The position numbers and the translations under genes were made by a program. A DNA stretch of 64,000 bases, from positions 186,001-250,000 of the forward strand of contig JADKIL010000001.1 in NCBI GenBank assembly GCA_016721315.1, read 5' to 3'. Source of the stretch: Candidatus Villigracilis vicinus (GTDB lineage Bacteria > Chloroflexota > Anaerolineae > Anaerolineales > Villigracilaceae). This document shows positions 32,454-41,440 of the stretch, in pieces. The notes under the pieces are model-generated. The model made no database searches, was not told the DNA's origin, and saw only the letters and a list, made by a program, of their open reading frames with translations. How positions within the stretch are numbered: the stretch's first letter is position 1; the number at the start of each line of letters is the position of its first letter.

Positions 32454-34102
32454 TCAAAATCCTTCCGCCACGTACTCGCCCCAAACGCTTCTCAGCGTAT
32501 TGCAGATCTCGCCGAGGGTCACGTCATTCTCCACACATTCAATGAAGAGCGGCATCAGGTTCTCGGTCCCTTTCGCGGCTTCAACCAATCGTCCGCGCAG
32601 CCGTTCTACCGATTCCCGATTTCTCGATTCCCGTAATCTCTTCAACTCCTCACGCTGTCCCAACTCAATCGACGTGTCTACCTTCAAGCGTTCCAAGGTC
32701 AGGGTCTCGTCTACGTTGAATTGATTGACGCCCACGATCACTTGTTCTTTCCTCTCGATGGCTTGCTGCGCCGCATACGCCGCGTTCTGAATTTCGTTCT
32801 GCATAAATCCGCGTTCAATGGATTGCATCGCTCCGCCCATCTCGTCGATCTTGGCGATGTACTCCAGCGCGCCTTTTTCAATTTCATCGGTCAGATGTTC
32901 AATGAGATACGAACCCGCCAACGGGTCAATCGAGTCCGCTACGCCGGATTCGTGCGCGATGATCTGTTGAGTCCGCAAGGCGACGCGCACTGATTTTTCA
33001 GTCGGCAGCCAGAGGGCTTCGTCCATGCTATTGGTGTGCAGAGACTGAGTCCCGCCGAGGACGGCGGAAAGAGCCTGTAACGTCACACGCACCACATTAT
33101 TTTCCGGCTGTTGGGCAGTCAGGGTCGATCCTGCCGTCTGCGTATGGAAGCGCAACTGCCATGAAGACGGCTTCTGTGCTTTGAAGCGTTCACGCATGAT
33201 GCGTGCCCACATCCGTCTCGCCGCGCGGAATTTGGCAACTTCTTCAAGCAGGTTATTGTGCGCATTGAAGAAGAACGAAAGCTGACCCGCGAAATCGTCA
33301 ACGTTCAGTCCGGCTTTGAGCGCCGCTTCTACATAAGCGATCCGTTCGCGAGGGTGAATGCCACTTCCTGCACGGCGGTCGAACCGGCTTCGCGGATGTG
33401 ATAACCCGAGATCGAGATCGTGTTCCAATACGGCACTTCCCTGGCGCAGAACTGGAAGATGTCAGTGATCAGTCGCATCGACGGGGCAGGCGGGAAGATA
33501 TACGTCCCACGCGCTACATATTCTTTGAGGATGTCATTCTGGATCGTGCCGCGCAGCTGGTGCATGTCCGCGCCCTGGCGTTTGGCAACCGCGATATACA
33601 TCGCCAGCAGCACTCCCGCCGGCGCGTTGATGGTCATCGACGTCGAAACTTTATCTAATGGAATCTGATCGAATAACTGCTCCATGTCTTTGATCGACGA
33701 AATGGACACGCCCACCTTACCGACCTCTCCCTGCGCGATGGGATCATCCGCATCATACCCAATTTGAGTTGGCAGGTCGAACGCAACCGATAGCCCCGTT
33801 TGACCTTGTGCCAGCAAATAGCGGTACCGCTTGTTCGATTCTTCTGCCGTCGAAAAGCCCGCATACTGGCGCATCGTCCAAAAACGTGAACGATACATCG
33901 TCGGCTGCACGCCGCGAGTGAAGGGTATTCTCAGGGTAGCCCAACTTCTCTTCGTAAGCAGGACCAGGCTCGAGCGGAGTCGCGAGGCGCGGCACTTCGA
34001 TCCCCGAAGAAAATTCAAAACGTTCCTTGCGCTCTTTGAATTTTTCCAAAGACTCTTGAGCGTGGTTTCTTTCCATTGGTTGTAGCGATCTTTAAGGGTC
34101 AT
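32454..34102 (-). pseudogene. Methylmalonyl-CoA mutase large subunit, multiple frameshifts
   Basis: Pieces in three frames cover one ~550-residue acyl-CoA mutase: MTLKDRYNQWKETTLK, then ESLEKFKERKERFEFSSGIE, then FTRGVQPTMYRSRFWTMRQY and on to VAFTLANG, then IAYVEAALKAGLNVDDFAGQ and on to SVWGEYVAEGF. Breaks lie near 34055, 33925 and 33350, each explained by one or two missing bases. The B12-binding domain is absent, as in mutases with a separate small subunit. The start has GAGGAA before the ATG at 34102. It would isomerise methylmalonyl-CoA and succinyl-CoA, or a related acyl-CoA. Confidence 0.8.
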
Positions 34103-34302
34103 ATAAAATTCCTCATAATACCGTGAACGTGAACAAGTATAAAGCCAAATTTCAGCCTTCGGAATTGGATAAACACAACAATATCTCAAGATAAAAGTCA
34201 CAGGACGGAGAATGATTTCTCCATGTTATGAGTCGCAGAGTTCAAAATCCTCTAAATTTGAATATGGTAATATTGAAAAAAATTACAGTTAAAAGGATGT
34301 CT

Positions 34303-35361
34303 ATGAAACGCTTAATATCGTTGTTTTTTATGTTAACCCTATTGTTGGCTGTCCAGGCTTGTGCAGACCTTGGCGATGAAGAAGTTGATGCCAGTGAAGT
34401 TGCTACAGAGGAATTTGTCACAGACGTTGCGGCAGAAGAGGCTGCGACCGAAGAGGCTGTTTCAACTGAAGCGCCGGTTGAGGTTATAGAAGGTGCAGTC
34501 TGTATTGATGTTACTGGTCCGATCATCGAGTCTGTCAATGCCGTGAGTGAAAGTGATGGCGGGTCGGAAACCGTGTTGGAAGAAACGCCTCTTGTCACCT
34601 ATGTGGTGAGCGGGGATGAAATTTCTGATCCCGCTTTGGAAACGGTTCCCTCCGAACTAGAAGATCAACAATTGGATGAAGCTACCCAACAGCAGGTTTG
34701 GGAGTATTACGCAGCACTGATCCCGGCTGAGAACCGCGATACCATCGTTGAGTATTCCGTCTTTACCGACGGGGTGGATAACACACTGGCAATGGTCACC
34801 CAAACCAAGACCGACCCTGCTGCCTGGTCTTTGCAAGTGGATATTGCCGACACAGCTAATTATTACAGCCTGACCTACACTCTTGTTCATGAATATGGTC
34901 ACTTGCTTACATTGGGACCCGACCAGGTCACTCCCAGCGAAGCTGTGTTCAATGACCCTGAGAATGTTGATGTGTTGAATGAAGAAGTCGCGGCTTGTCC
35001 CGATTACTTCCCCGGGGAAGGCTGCTCGAATCCTGATTCCTATATCAACGCTTTTTACAATCAATTCTGGACCGAGATCTACGAAGAAAATCAAGAGATT
35101 AGCTACGAGCAGGATCCAGATTTGAATCAGCAGATGTTGACCGAGTTTTACGACAAGTATCAGGATCAATTTGTTACCGAGTACGCCGCTACCAACCCTG
35201 AAGAAGATATAACCGAATCCTGGGCATTCTTCGTATTGGGCGATAAGCCAACGGGTGATAGCATTGCTGATCAAAAGGTACTCTTCTTTTATAACTACCC
35301 CGAGCTTGTTGAATTGCGTTCTGCCATCCTTGGTAACCTTTGCACAGCCTTTCCTCAATAA
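34303..35361 (+). CDS. HExxH metalloprotease-like lipoprotein, paralogue 1
   Basis: A 352-residue lipoprotein: lipobox AVQAC (Cys20), then an acidic Glu/Ala/Thr-rich linker to about residue 65, then a domain shared with 36540-37529 and 37588-38634. The metal motif is LVHEYGHLLTL (HEYGH 196-200), and a later EEDITESWAFF offers a third ligand Glu. Two Cys in AACPDYFPGEGCSNPDSYIN could pair. I know no named family. It is probably an exported zinc peptidase. AAGGA lies 7 bases before the ATG at 34303. A terminator follows. Confidence 0.75.
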   Translation: MKRLISLFFMLTLLLAVQACADLGDEEVDASEVATEEFVTDVAAEEAATEEAVSTEAPVEVIEGAVCIDVTGPIIESVNAVSESDGGSETVLEETPLVTYVVSGDEISDPALETVPSELEDQQLDEATQQQVWEYYAALIPAENRDTIVEYSVFTDGVDNTLAMVTQTKTDPAAWSLQVDIADTANYYSLTYTLVHEYGHLLTLGPDQVTPSEAVFNDPENVDVLNEEVAACPDYFPGEGCSNPDSYINAFYNQFWTEIYEENQEISYEQDPDLNQQMLTEFYDKYQDQFVTEYAATNPEEDITESWAFFVLGDKPTGDSIADQKVLFFYNYPELVELRSAILGNLCTAFPQ

Positions 35362-35412
35362 GCAGGTCAGGGCAGGGAAAATCTGGCAGGATTTTCAAAT
35401 AATTGCAAAACT

Positions 35413-35456
35413 AAAAACAGAACGGGCGATGTATATACATCGCCCGTTCTGTTTTT
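35413..35456 (+). terminator. Terminator after paralogue 1
   Basis: A perfect stem AAAACAGAACGGGCGATGTA / TACATCGCCCGTTCTGTTTT with a short centre and T-run. Confidence 0.85.
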
Positions 35457-35505
35457 GACATTCGGGTCTGTGCTACACTTAAGTAGATACATAAGGAATA
35501 GTTTT

Positions 35506-36517
35506 ATGGACATCTGTTATTTGATCGCCTTTCCCGATATCGAATCGAAAATTGCCCCAAAAAGAATCCATTCAGGGCTTGAAGGATGCACCGTACTTTC
35601 AGCCGGTGGATATTGACGTCATCAGCCTTGGCGATGAGACTGTGTTGATCGAAGGGCATGCGGTCGCTGTGGTGCGTCATCAATACGATGAACGTGTGCA
35701 AATGGTTGAGGCTCGGTTTTCATTGAAAAACCCCTTCGACCCTACTGCTTTGCAGGAACGCGCCAAGATTGAGAACGCTTTACAAAGCAAATTCATTCCG
35801 GTCGAACATCGTCAGAGTGGGCTTTATGAAGAGTACACCATTCTTTTGGTGGATGATGCGAAACCAACCCCGGATAAATGGATCGACAAGAACGCGCTTG
35901 AGATTTCGCGCTTTATCCGTTCTCAGCGTGACAGCTTCGACAAGAACGAGATCAGCGAAATATTGGTCTCGCGCACACGCTACTCCGCCACCGAGTTGAC
36001 TCTGGTGGATTGGGAAGGCGCAGTCATCATCGCCCCGAGCGGCGATTACGATTCGGATATTGTCCTCCTCAAGATCGGTAATTATCAGCTTTTGCGTTAT
36101 CGCGTGCTCGACCATTCCATTGAAAAACTGCTCGACAAGATCAATGAATCGTTCTTTGAGAAAAAACGCCGTCCGCGTGCCACACGCGGGTTGATCCGCC
36201 AGATCGCCGAGCATAAACTGGAAGTGATGTTAAACTTCGAGCGTACGGAGCAAACCCTGCTGCTCATCGGTGACTGGTACACTGCCAAACTCTATGAAGC
36301 CATTCAGTCTGAGTTCTATCTCAAAGACTGGAAAGAAAGCGTGCGCAGCAAGCTGGATAATCTGGAGAGTATCGTCCAGACCATCAAGGATAACCTTTCC
36401 ATTTCGTGGGAAAACCTGATGGATCAGATCCAATTGTTCCTTTGGATGGTCATGCTGCTTGGATATCTTTATTTGTATTTGTTAGATGCCGGTTGGATCA
36501 CCATTCCGGCAAATTAG
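35506..36517 (+). pseudogene. Hypothetical tail-anchored protein, frameshifted near 5' end
   Basis: The start ATG at 35506 has AAGGAA upstream and reads MDICYLIAFPDIESK. At about 35548-35555 the frame must slip by one base at an AAAA run to reach LPQKESIQGLKDAPYFQPVD and the remaining ~320 residues. The protein is soluble with a helical tract near 240-290 and a C-terminal helix (LFLWMVMLLGYLYLYLLDAG), so it is likely tail-anchored. No family is recognised. It lies between two of the HExxH paralogues on the same strand and may work with them. Confidence 0.6.
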
Positions 36518-36539
36518 GGTTTCGTGTTGTGGAGGCATC

Positions 36540-37529
36540 ATGTCTGGGAGAGTTACTTTTATTGTTGTTTTGCTGGTGCTTGTTCTGTCACTGTTTGCGG
36601 GGTACTTCATGGGAAGAGGGACTGCAAATGATCTCGGCGTTGAATACCATGCGTTTTGCACCATATCTACCGATCAGGTGTTCAAAAGCGGGTTGGGGGA
36701 TGTATATGATTACGAAGGTGTCACGGATTTTTCCGAACCAGATTTCCATTATCTTGTCTCCTATATCGTTGAAGGGAATGCTCTGAAAGATCCCAGTCTG
36801 GTGAACGTCCCAGCTGATCTACAGGATGAGCAAAAAGACATGGCTTTGCAAAATGAGGCATGGGGACTTTTCACCGCTTTGATCCCCGCACAAGATCGCA
36901 GCATGGTAACGCAGTTCAATGTCTTTACGGATGGGTATTCAAATACACTTGCAGCGGTCGACCAATCCAGTGTGGAGCCTTCTCAGTGGGTGCTCGAAGT
37001 GGATATCGCCGACCTCGAAGATAGGAATGCACTCATCTTTACCATGATCCATGAATATGCTCACTTGCTCACGCTCAATGCTTCACAGGTCACACCAGAC
37101 CTTGAGATCCTGAAGGCTCCTGAAGATATTGAATTGCAAAAAGAAAAATCCGCCGCCTGCCCCCATTATTTTACAGGCACAGGTTGCAGCCATGCAGATT
37201 CGTATATTCAGGTTTTTTATACCCGTTTCTGGGTCGATATCAATGATGAGTGGGCGCAGGTCGATGCGATGCAGTATGACTCGGAAGATGATGTGCCCTA
37301 CTACAACGCCCTCTATGATTTTTATCTGGCGCATCAAGACCAGTTCGTTGGAGATTATGCGGTGACGCACCCCACCGAAGACATAGCCGAGTCCTTCACA
37401 CATTTTGTCTTCAGCCCCAGACCCAGCGGTAATTCCATTCGGGAGCAAAAGCTCGCCTTTTTTTATGAATTTCCTGAATTGCTTCAATTGCGCGAGGATA
37501 TTTTGAATGGAGCTTGTAAGCTCAAATAA
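36540..37529 (+). CDS. HExxH metalloprotease-like membrane protein, paralogue 2
   Basis: A 329-residue protein. An N-terminal helix (VTFIVVLLVLVLSLFAGYF) replaces the lipobox of its paralogues. Then comes the shared domain: WGLFTALIPAQDRSM, NVFTDGYSNTLAAV, MIHEYAHLLTL (HExxH), AACPHYFTGTGCSHADSYIQ, and HPTEDIAESFTHFVF with the likely third ligand. GGAGG precedes the ATG at 36540. It starts 22 bases after the tail-anchored protein gene, so the two are probably one transcript. Confidence 0.75.
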   Translation: MSGRVTFIVVLLVLVLSLFAGYFMGRGTANDLGVEYHAFCTISTDQVFKSGLGDVYDYEGVTDFSEPDFHYLVSYIVEGNALKDPSLVNVPADLQDEQKDMALQNEAWGLFTALIPAQDRSMVTQFNVFTDGYSNTLAAVDQSSVEPSQWVLEVDIADLEDRNALIFTMIHEYAHLLTLNASQVTPDLEILKAPEDIELQKEKSAACPHYFTGTGCSHADSYIQVFYTRFWVDINDEWAQVDAMQYDSEDDVPYYNALYDFYLAHQDQFVGDYAVTHPTEDIAESFTHFVFSPRPSGNSIREQKLAFFYEFPELLQLREDILNGACKLK

Positions 37530-37587
37530 AAAAAATCTGAATGAGACACTATGGTATCCTTGGAAAAAATTTCCAGGGATATTTTTT

Positions 37588-38634
37588 ATGCCACGCTTGA
37601 AACTTTTCTTTGCTGTATCTGCGCTGCTTTTCTCGACCCTTGCCTGTGTCACTCTCTTTGGGGAGCCTTCCAACTCTCAGGGTGTTTCTGCCTCAGGTGA
37701 AAGCATACCGGAATTTGTTCTACCCTCCGATGTTCCAGCCGAGGCGGCTTCATGTCCGGCGATCACCGACCAGATCGTTGGCGCGAATACGTCGCTTGAC
37801 CTTGCCAACGACCTTGCCAAAGATTTTAACAACGTCCCGGCAGATGATGGAGAAATCAGGTATCTGGTCACCTACCTTGTATCTGGTGATGAGATCCAGG
37901 ACCCGTATTATGAAAATGTCCCCTCAAGTTTGGAGGATGAACAGAACGACACAGACGCCCATCAACGAATTTGGAATTACTTTACTGCGTTGATCCCGCT
38001 TGAGTATCGACAAACCCTGTCAGAATTTTCGATCATGACCGATGGCGAAGACAATATCCTTGCCGCCGTGGCACAGACGTATGATGACCCGAACCGCTGG
38101 GGGCTTGAAGTGGATATTGCCGACACCAGTGATTACTACTATCTGTCCTTTACACTGGTTCATGAGTTTGCCCATCTCTTCACACTCGCCCCTGACCAGG
38201 TGACCCCAAGCATCGCTATTTTCAATAACCCCGAAGATGAAACCCTGTACATGGATGAAGTGGCGGCTTGTACCACCTTCTTCCCCGGTGAAGGTTGTTC
38301 GAACCCTGATTCATATATCAACGCTTTCTACGAAGAATTCTGGACCGATATCTACGACGAATGGAACGAGGTCAACCTCATAGAAGATGAAGATCTTTAC
38401 TACGAGAAGCTCGATGATTTTTATTACAAATACGAAGACCAATTTCTGACAGATTACTCCGTGACGCATCCTGCCGAAGATATCGCCGAGGCATTCGGTT
38501 TCTTTGTCTTTGCCGATCAGCCTGATGGTGACACGCTCGCGGAGCAAAAGATCCTGTTCTTCTACCGCTATCCCGAACTTGTTCAATTGCGCTCGGAGAT
38601 CCTGGCGGGTCTTTGCTTGAATTTCCCGGAATAA
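37588..38634 (+). CDS. HExxH metalloprotease-like lipoprotein, paralogue 3
   Basis: A 348-residue lipoprotein with lipobox FSTLAC near residue 16, a short linker, and the same domain: YFTALIPLEYRQTL, SIMTDGEDNILAAV, LVHEFAHLFTL, AACTTFFPGEGCSNPDSYIN, HPAEDIAEAFGFFVF. It is closest in its motif region to paralogue 1. The start is the ATG at 37588; a reading from 37507 overlaps the previous gene. Its stop overlaps the start of the phosphatase gene (TAATG), so the two are coupled. Confidence 0.75.
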   Translation: MPRLKLFFAVSALLFSTLACVTLFGEPSNSQGVSASGESIPEFVLPSDVPAEAASCPAITDQIVGANTSLDLANDLAKDFNNVPADDGEIRYLVTYLVSGDEIQDPYYENVPSSLEDEQNDTDAHQRIWNYFTALIPLEYRQTLSEFSIMTDGEDNILAAVAQTYDDPNRWGLEVDIADTSDYYYLSFTLVHEFAHLFTLAPDQVTPSIAIFNNPEDETLYMDEVAACTTFFPGEGCSNPDSYINAFYEEFWTDIYDEWNEVNLIEDEDLYYEKLDDFYYKYEDQFLTDYSVTHPAEDIAEAFGFFVFADQPDGDTLAEQKILFFYRYPELVQLRSEILAGLCLNFPE

Positions 38635-39203
38635 TGCCGCAAATGCCAAAACTCCCCATTATCGAGTCCTATTGGATTGAAGAAGGTCTTTTCATGGCAG
38701 GCGAATATCCTGGCAGCCACCATCCCGAAGATATGCGTAGACGTATGGACGCTTTCCTTGAAAGCGGCATCCGCACCTTCATCGACCTGACCCAACCACA
38801 TGAGTTAGTGCCCTATGAGCCGATTCTCAAAGAAGAAGCCCGCCTCTACGAATATATGACCGTCTACCATCGCTTCGCCATTCGCGACCACGGCATTCCT
38901 TCCGTGCCGACCATGTCCCTCATCCTCGATACGATCGATTCTGCCATTCAAAGTGGCAGCCCGGTGTACGTCCATTGCTGGGGTGGGGTGGGGCGCACAG
39001 GCACAGTGGTGGGGTGTTATCTCGTGCGACATGGCATGTCGCACCGGCAGGCACTTGAAAAAGTGGATGCGTTATACAAAACACGCCCTCATAATTATTT
39101 TTTGGCTCGTTCGCCAGAGACAGAAGAACAAGCTGATTTTGTGCGCAAATGGCGCGAAACTCCTTCTGGGCATAAGACCAAACAACGCTTTTGCGAAGGT
39201 TGA
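38634..39203 (+). CDS. Dual-specificity protein phosphatase
   Basis: A 189-residue cytosolic phosphatase. The P-loop VHCWGGVGRTGTVVG has the catalytic Cys and Arg (HCxxGxGRT). A GIRTFIDLTQPHEL segment with a candidate general-acid region precedes it. It removes phosphate from protein Tyr/Ser/Thr or small phosphate esters. The ATG at 38634 overlaps the stop of paralogue 3, so it is translationally coupled to it, which hints at a shared pathway. Confidence 0.85.
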   Translation: MPQMPKLPIIESYWIEEGLFMAGEYPGSHHPEDMRRRMDAFLESGIRTFIDLTQPHELVPYEPILKEEARLYEYMTVYHRFAIRDHGIPSVPTMSLILDTIDSAIQSGSPVYVHCWGGVGRTGTVVGCYLVRHGMSHRQALEKVDALYKTRPHNYFLARSPETEEQADFVRKWRETPSGHKTKQRFCEG

Positions 39204-39362
39204 TCGATTGACACCGAACGAATACAGCTGAGAAAAAGCTCAAAGTTGTCGAGTCAAATTTTGATGCGAACAAGAAGCGCTATATTCGCAAATAAAATGT
39301 AAGTAAGTATGGGAGGATAGCCTCAAAATTAGAAGTATAATTTCAGCGTAATCGGAGGCATT

Positions 39363-39950
39363 TTGGAAACATATAATCAAGAACCGTTGGCAGATGAAAA
39401 CATGCCTGCGGAGGAGGGGACGAACTGGAAACGATTTTTCCTCGACGTGGTCGAGACGCTGGTCTTGGCTGTCATTTTGTTCGTTGGCATCAATGCCGTT
39501 TCAGCTCGTGTACGTGTGGACGGATTCAGTATGCGCCCCACTTTGGAAGATGGCGAGTTTTTACTGGTTAGCAAACTGAGCTATAAATTTGGGGAATTCA
39601 ACCGCGGTGATATCATTGTGTTTCATTTTCCGCTCAACCCTAAAGAGGAATTGGTCAAACGGATCATAGGTTTGCCCGGCGATAAGATCACGGTACAGGA
39701 TGGTCAGGTGTTTTTGAACGGTCAGCTGCAGAGTGAAGACTACATTGCCCAATTACCGTTGTACAATGGTGAGTGGACAGTGGCAGAGGGTTTTCTCTTT
39801 GTGCTGGGCGACAACCGTAACAACTCGAACGACTCAAAGGATTGGGGTTTGCTTCCTCAAGAGAATGTAGTAGGTAAGGCAGTCTTGATCTATTGGCCTC
39901 CGCCCATGTGGGGCACACTCACTCATTCTCAATTGGCAGCCTCTCAATAG
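39363..39950 (+). CDS. lepB: Signal peptidase I
   Basis: A 195-residue S26A peptidase. One N-terminal helix (FLDVVETLVLAVILFVGINA) is followed by box B DGFSMRPTL (Ser56), box D VKRIIGLPGDKI (Lys99) and box E LGDNRNNSNDSKDWG. It cuts signal peptides from exported proteins outside the membrane. The start is a TTG at 39363 after GGAGG. It is the ordinary Ser-Lys type, unlike the Ser-His enzyme at 19698-21539. Confidence 0.92.
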   Translation: METYNQEPLADENMPAEEGTNWKRFFLDVVETLVLAVILFVGINAVSARVRVDGFSMRPTLEDGEFLLVSKLSYKFGEFNRGDIIVFHFPLNPKEELVKRIIGLPGDKITVQDGQVFLNGQLQSEDYIAQLPLYNGEWTVAEGFLFVLGDNRNNSNDSKDWGLLPQENVVGKAVLIYWPPPMWGTLTHSQLAASQ

Positions 39951-39955
39951 GTTTT

Positions 39956-40246
39956 ATGGATACGATCAACGAAGACCCGATTCCCTGTGTTGAATGCCAT
40001 GCCGGTGTTTTGCAACCGCGCCGGGTAACCTATTTCACCTGGCTGGGCAGGGAATTGATCACTGTGCCACATTTCCCTGCCTGGGTTTGCGATGTATGCG
40101 GGCGGCGAGAATATGATGAACGCGCCATTCAGTGGCTGAATATTTTGCTTGACCCGAACGCAGGCAAGCCTACACCTTCAAACCGCCGCACCCCGCCGCA
40201 CCCCCGACCTCAAACTGGCATCCATCCCCCGATGCCAGAATCTTAA
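39956..40246 (+). CDS. YgiT-type zinc finger protein
   Basis: A 96-residue protein. IPCVECHAG and WVCDVCGRREYDERA give two CxxC pairs for one zinc, as in YgiT/MqsA-type fingers, but there is no HTH domain after it. The C-terminal ~30 residues are Pro-rich and of low complexity. It starts five bases after lepB, so it is probably in the same operon. Its role is unknown; the MqsA-like toxin partner is not seen. Confidence 0.7.
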   Translation: MDTINEDPIPCVECHAGVLQPRRVTYFTWLGRELITVPHFPAWVCDVCGRREYDERAIQWLNILLDPNAGKPTPSNRRTPPHPRPQTGIHPPMPES

Positions 40247-40262
40247 ATCGGACCTTTTCCTC

Positions 40263-40823
40263 ATGTCTCTCGAATCGTCAACATCACCTCGTACGTATCG
40301 TTTTGTCCTAGCCGACATTCTGACATCCGGTTACCGGGTGGCTGGCAAAATGTCTGTGACAGCTCATGGAGCCATGGGGTTTCTCAACGACCCAACTCAT
40401 TCCACCCTTGAGATTCACGATGCGCGTATGGCACGTCTGCACATGCCGACCAAGTTGGTCGATCATTTTGAACTTGTCCGTACGATGAAGCGACAGATCC
40501 ACGCGGTTTGCCTGCCGCGGCGTGAAGATCTGGGTCCGCAGGCGATCGTGCGCGGTGGTTACGTTAACGTAACCGAGTATTCAGTGCGCCTGACCACCTC
40601 CATGTTCGAAGTAGACGGAACGATGGAATTGCCGGGTCGTTTTGACTTTGCCAGCCTGGTCTCAGAAGGAACGCGTGAGTTTGTGCCTATTTTCAACGCC
40701 ACACTGACCGCTATTCTCATTCCGAGCCTGCGAGTGCAAAGCGCGGGTATTCTGGTTAATCGTAAAATGATCGATCTTGTGGCGCTCTTAACCCAGCGAG
40801 TAAAACCTGAAACGAATTCCTGA
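40263..40823 (+). CDS. Hypothetical protein
   Basis: A 186-residue protein starting MSLESSTSPRTYRFVLADIL. It has beta-strand-like segments (GYRVAGKMSVTAHG, STLEIHDARMARLH, YVNVTEYSVRLTTSMFEVDG) and no membrane helix or signal. I do not recognise the family. It follows the zinc-finger gene by 16 bases and ends just before the tRNA-Glu promoter. Probably a soluble protein in the lepB operon. Confidence 0.6.
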   Translation: MSLESSTSPRTYRFVLADILTSGYRVAGKMSVTAHGAMGFLNDPTHSTLEIHDARMARLHMPTKLVDHFELVRTMKRQIHAVCLPRREDLGPQAIVRGGYVNVTEYSVRLTTSMFEVDGTMELPGRFDFASLVSEGTREFVPIFNATLTAILIPSLRVQSAGILVNRKMIDLVALLTQRVKPETNS

Positions 40824-40829
40824 AACTTC

Positions 40830-40858
40830 TTGACGCTTGCACAAGTGGGTGATAAAAT
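40830..40858 (+). promoter_or_regulatory. Promoter of tRNA-Glu
   Basis: TTGACG and TAAAAT are 17 bases apart. The expected start is about 10 bases before the tRNA. Confidence 0.65.
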
Positions 40859-40875
40859 TCGCCCGCTTAAGAAAT

Positions 40876-40948
40876 GCCCCCATCGTCTAGTGGACTAGGA
40901 CGCGGCCCTTTCACGGCCACGACCGGGGTTCGAATCCCCGTGGGGGCA
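40876..40948 (+). tRNA. tRNA-Glu (TTC anticodon)
   Basis: Acceptor arms GCCCCCA and TGGGGGC pair fully. The D arm has GTCTAGTGGACTAGGAC, the anticodon loop CTTTCAC gives TTC, and the T arm is CGGGGTTCGAATCCCCG. The outer pair of the anticodon stem is a C-A mismatch. CCA is not encoded. 73 bases. Confidence 0.95.
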
Positions 40949-40963
40949 CAATTTAGCAGCAAT

Positions 40964-40990
40964 TAACCGCCTGAAAAGGCGGTTTTTGTT
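40964..40990 (+). terminator. Terminator after tRNA-Glu
   Basis: The stem AACCGCC / GGCGGTT with loop TGAAAA and a T-run. Confidence 0.8.
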
Positions 40991-40999
40991 TTAATCGTT

Positions 41000-41080
41000 T
41001 AATGTCATGCTGAGCGGTAGCGAAGCATCTCTACAATAATCTTAGAGACCCTCGCCGCTGCGGTGTATGTGTCGCTATCA
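41000..41080. repeat. GTCATGCTGAGC-type dispersed repeat fragment
   Basis: GTCATGCTGAGCGGTAGCGA, AGCATCTCTAC, then AGAGACCCTCGCCGCTGCGG. It resembles the interior of the MITE-like element at 29088-29275 and the fragment at 44325-44393. Non-coding. Confidence 0.5.
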
Positions 41081-41130
41081 TTTAGGGCGAAAATCTACCC
41101 GCTTCATTCTTTCATTGGTATAATCCCGCC

Positions 41131-41400
41131 AGTTCGATATCAAAGACAAGCGCAAAGACAAGTAATTCAGCAACGGTACAGAGAGCCGCCGGTCAGTGTG
41201 AGGCGATCCGCTAGAGAATGAAATCCACTTTGCCCAGTTGTTCTCGGAGAGACGCAAGTCATAAGAGAATCGGGAGCGCCCGTTAGCGCGCATCCAAGGT
41301 TATCCCTCACCCTTCCCTCTCCCGGGGGGAGAGGAGATAGCGAAAGCAGGTGGCACCACGAGACGCCCCTCGTCCTGCAAACGGAATGGGGCGTATTTTA
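41131..41400 (+). promoter_or_regulatory. T-box riboswitch of serS
   Basis: The antiterminator bulge AGGTGGCACCACG lies at 41348-41360, followed by a terminator hairpin ACGCCCC / GGGGCGT with T-rich tail. Stem I holds ACAGAGAGCC. A candidate specifier is the UCC at 41224-41226, a serine codon. A TATAAT at 41119-41124 fits a start near 41131. It senses uncharged tRNA-Ser and controls seryl-tRNA synthetase. Confidence 0.85.
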
Positions 41401-41440
41401 TTTAACACCTTTCAAGGTGTTACGCACTCGGAGGTGCAAC

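Noticed and set aside
41131..41345. Possible tRNA-like or second riboswitch in the serS leader
   Set aside because: The conserved blocks are explained by T-box Stem I and spacer; no tRNA arms are complete.
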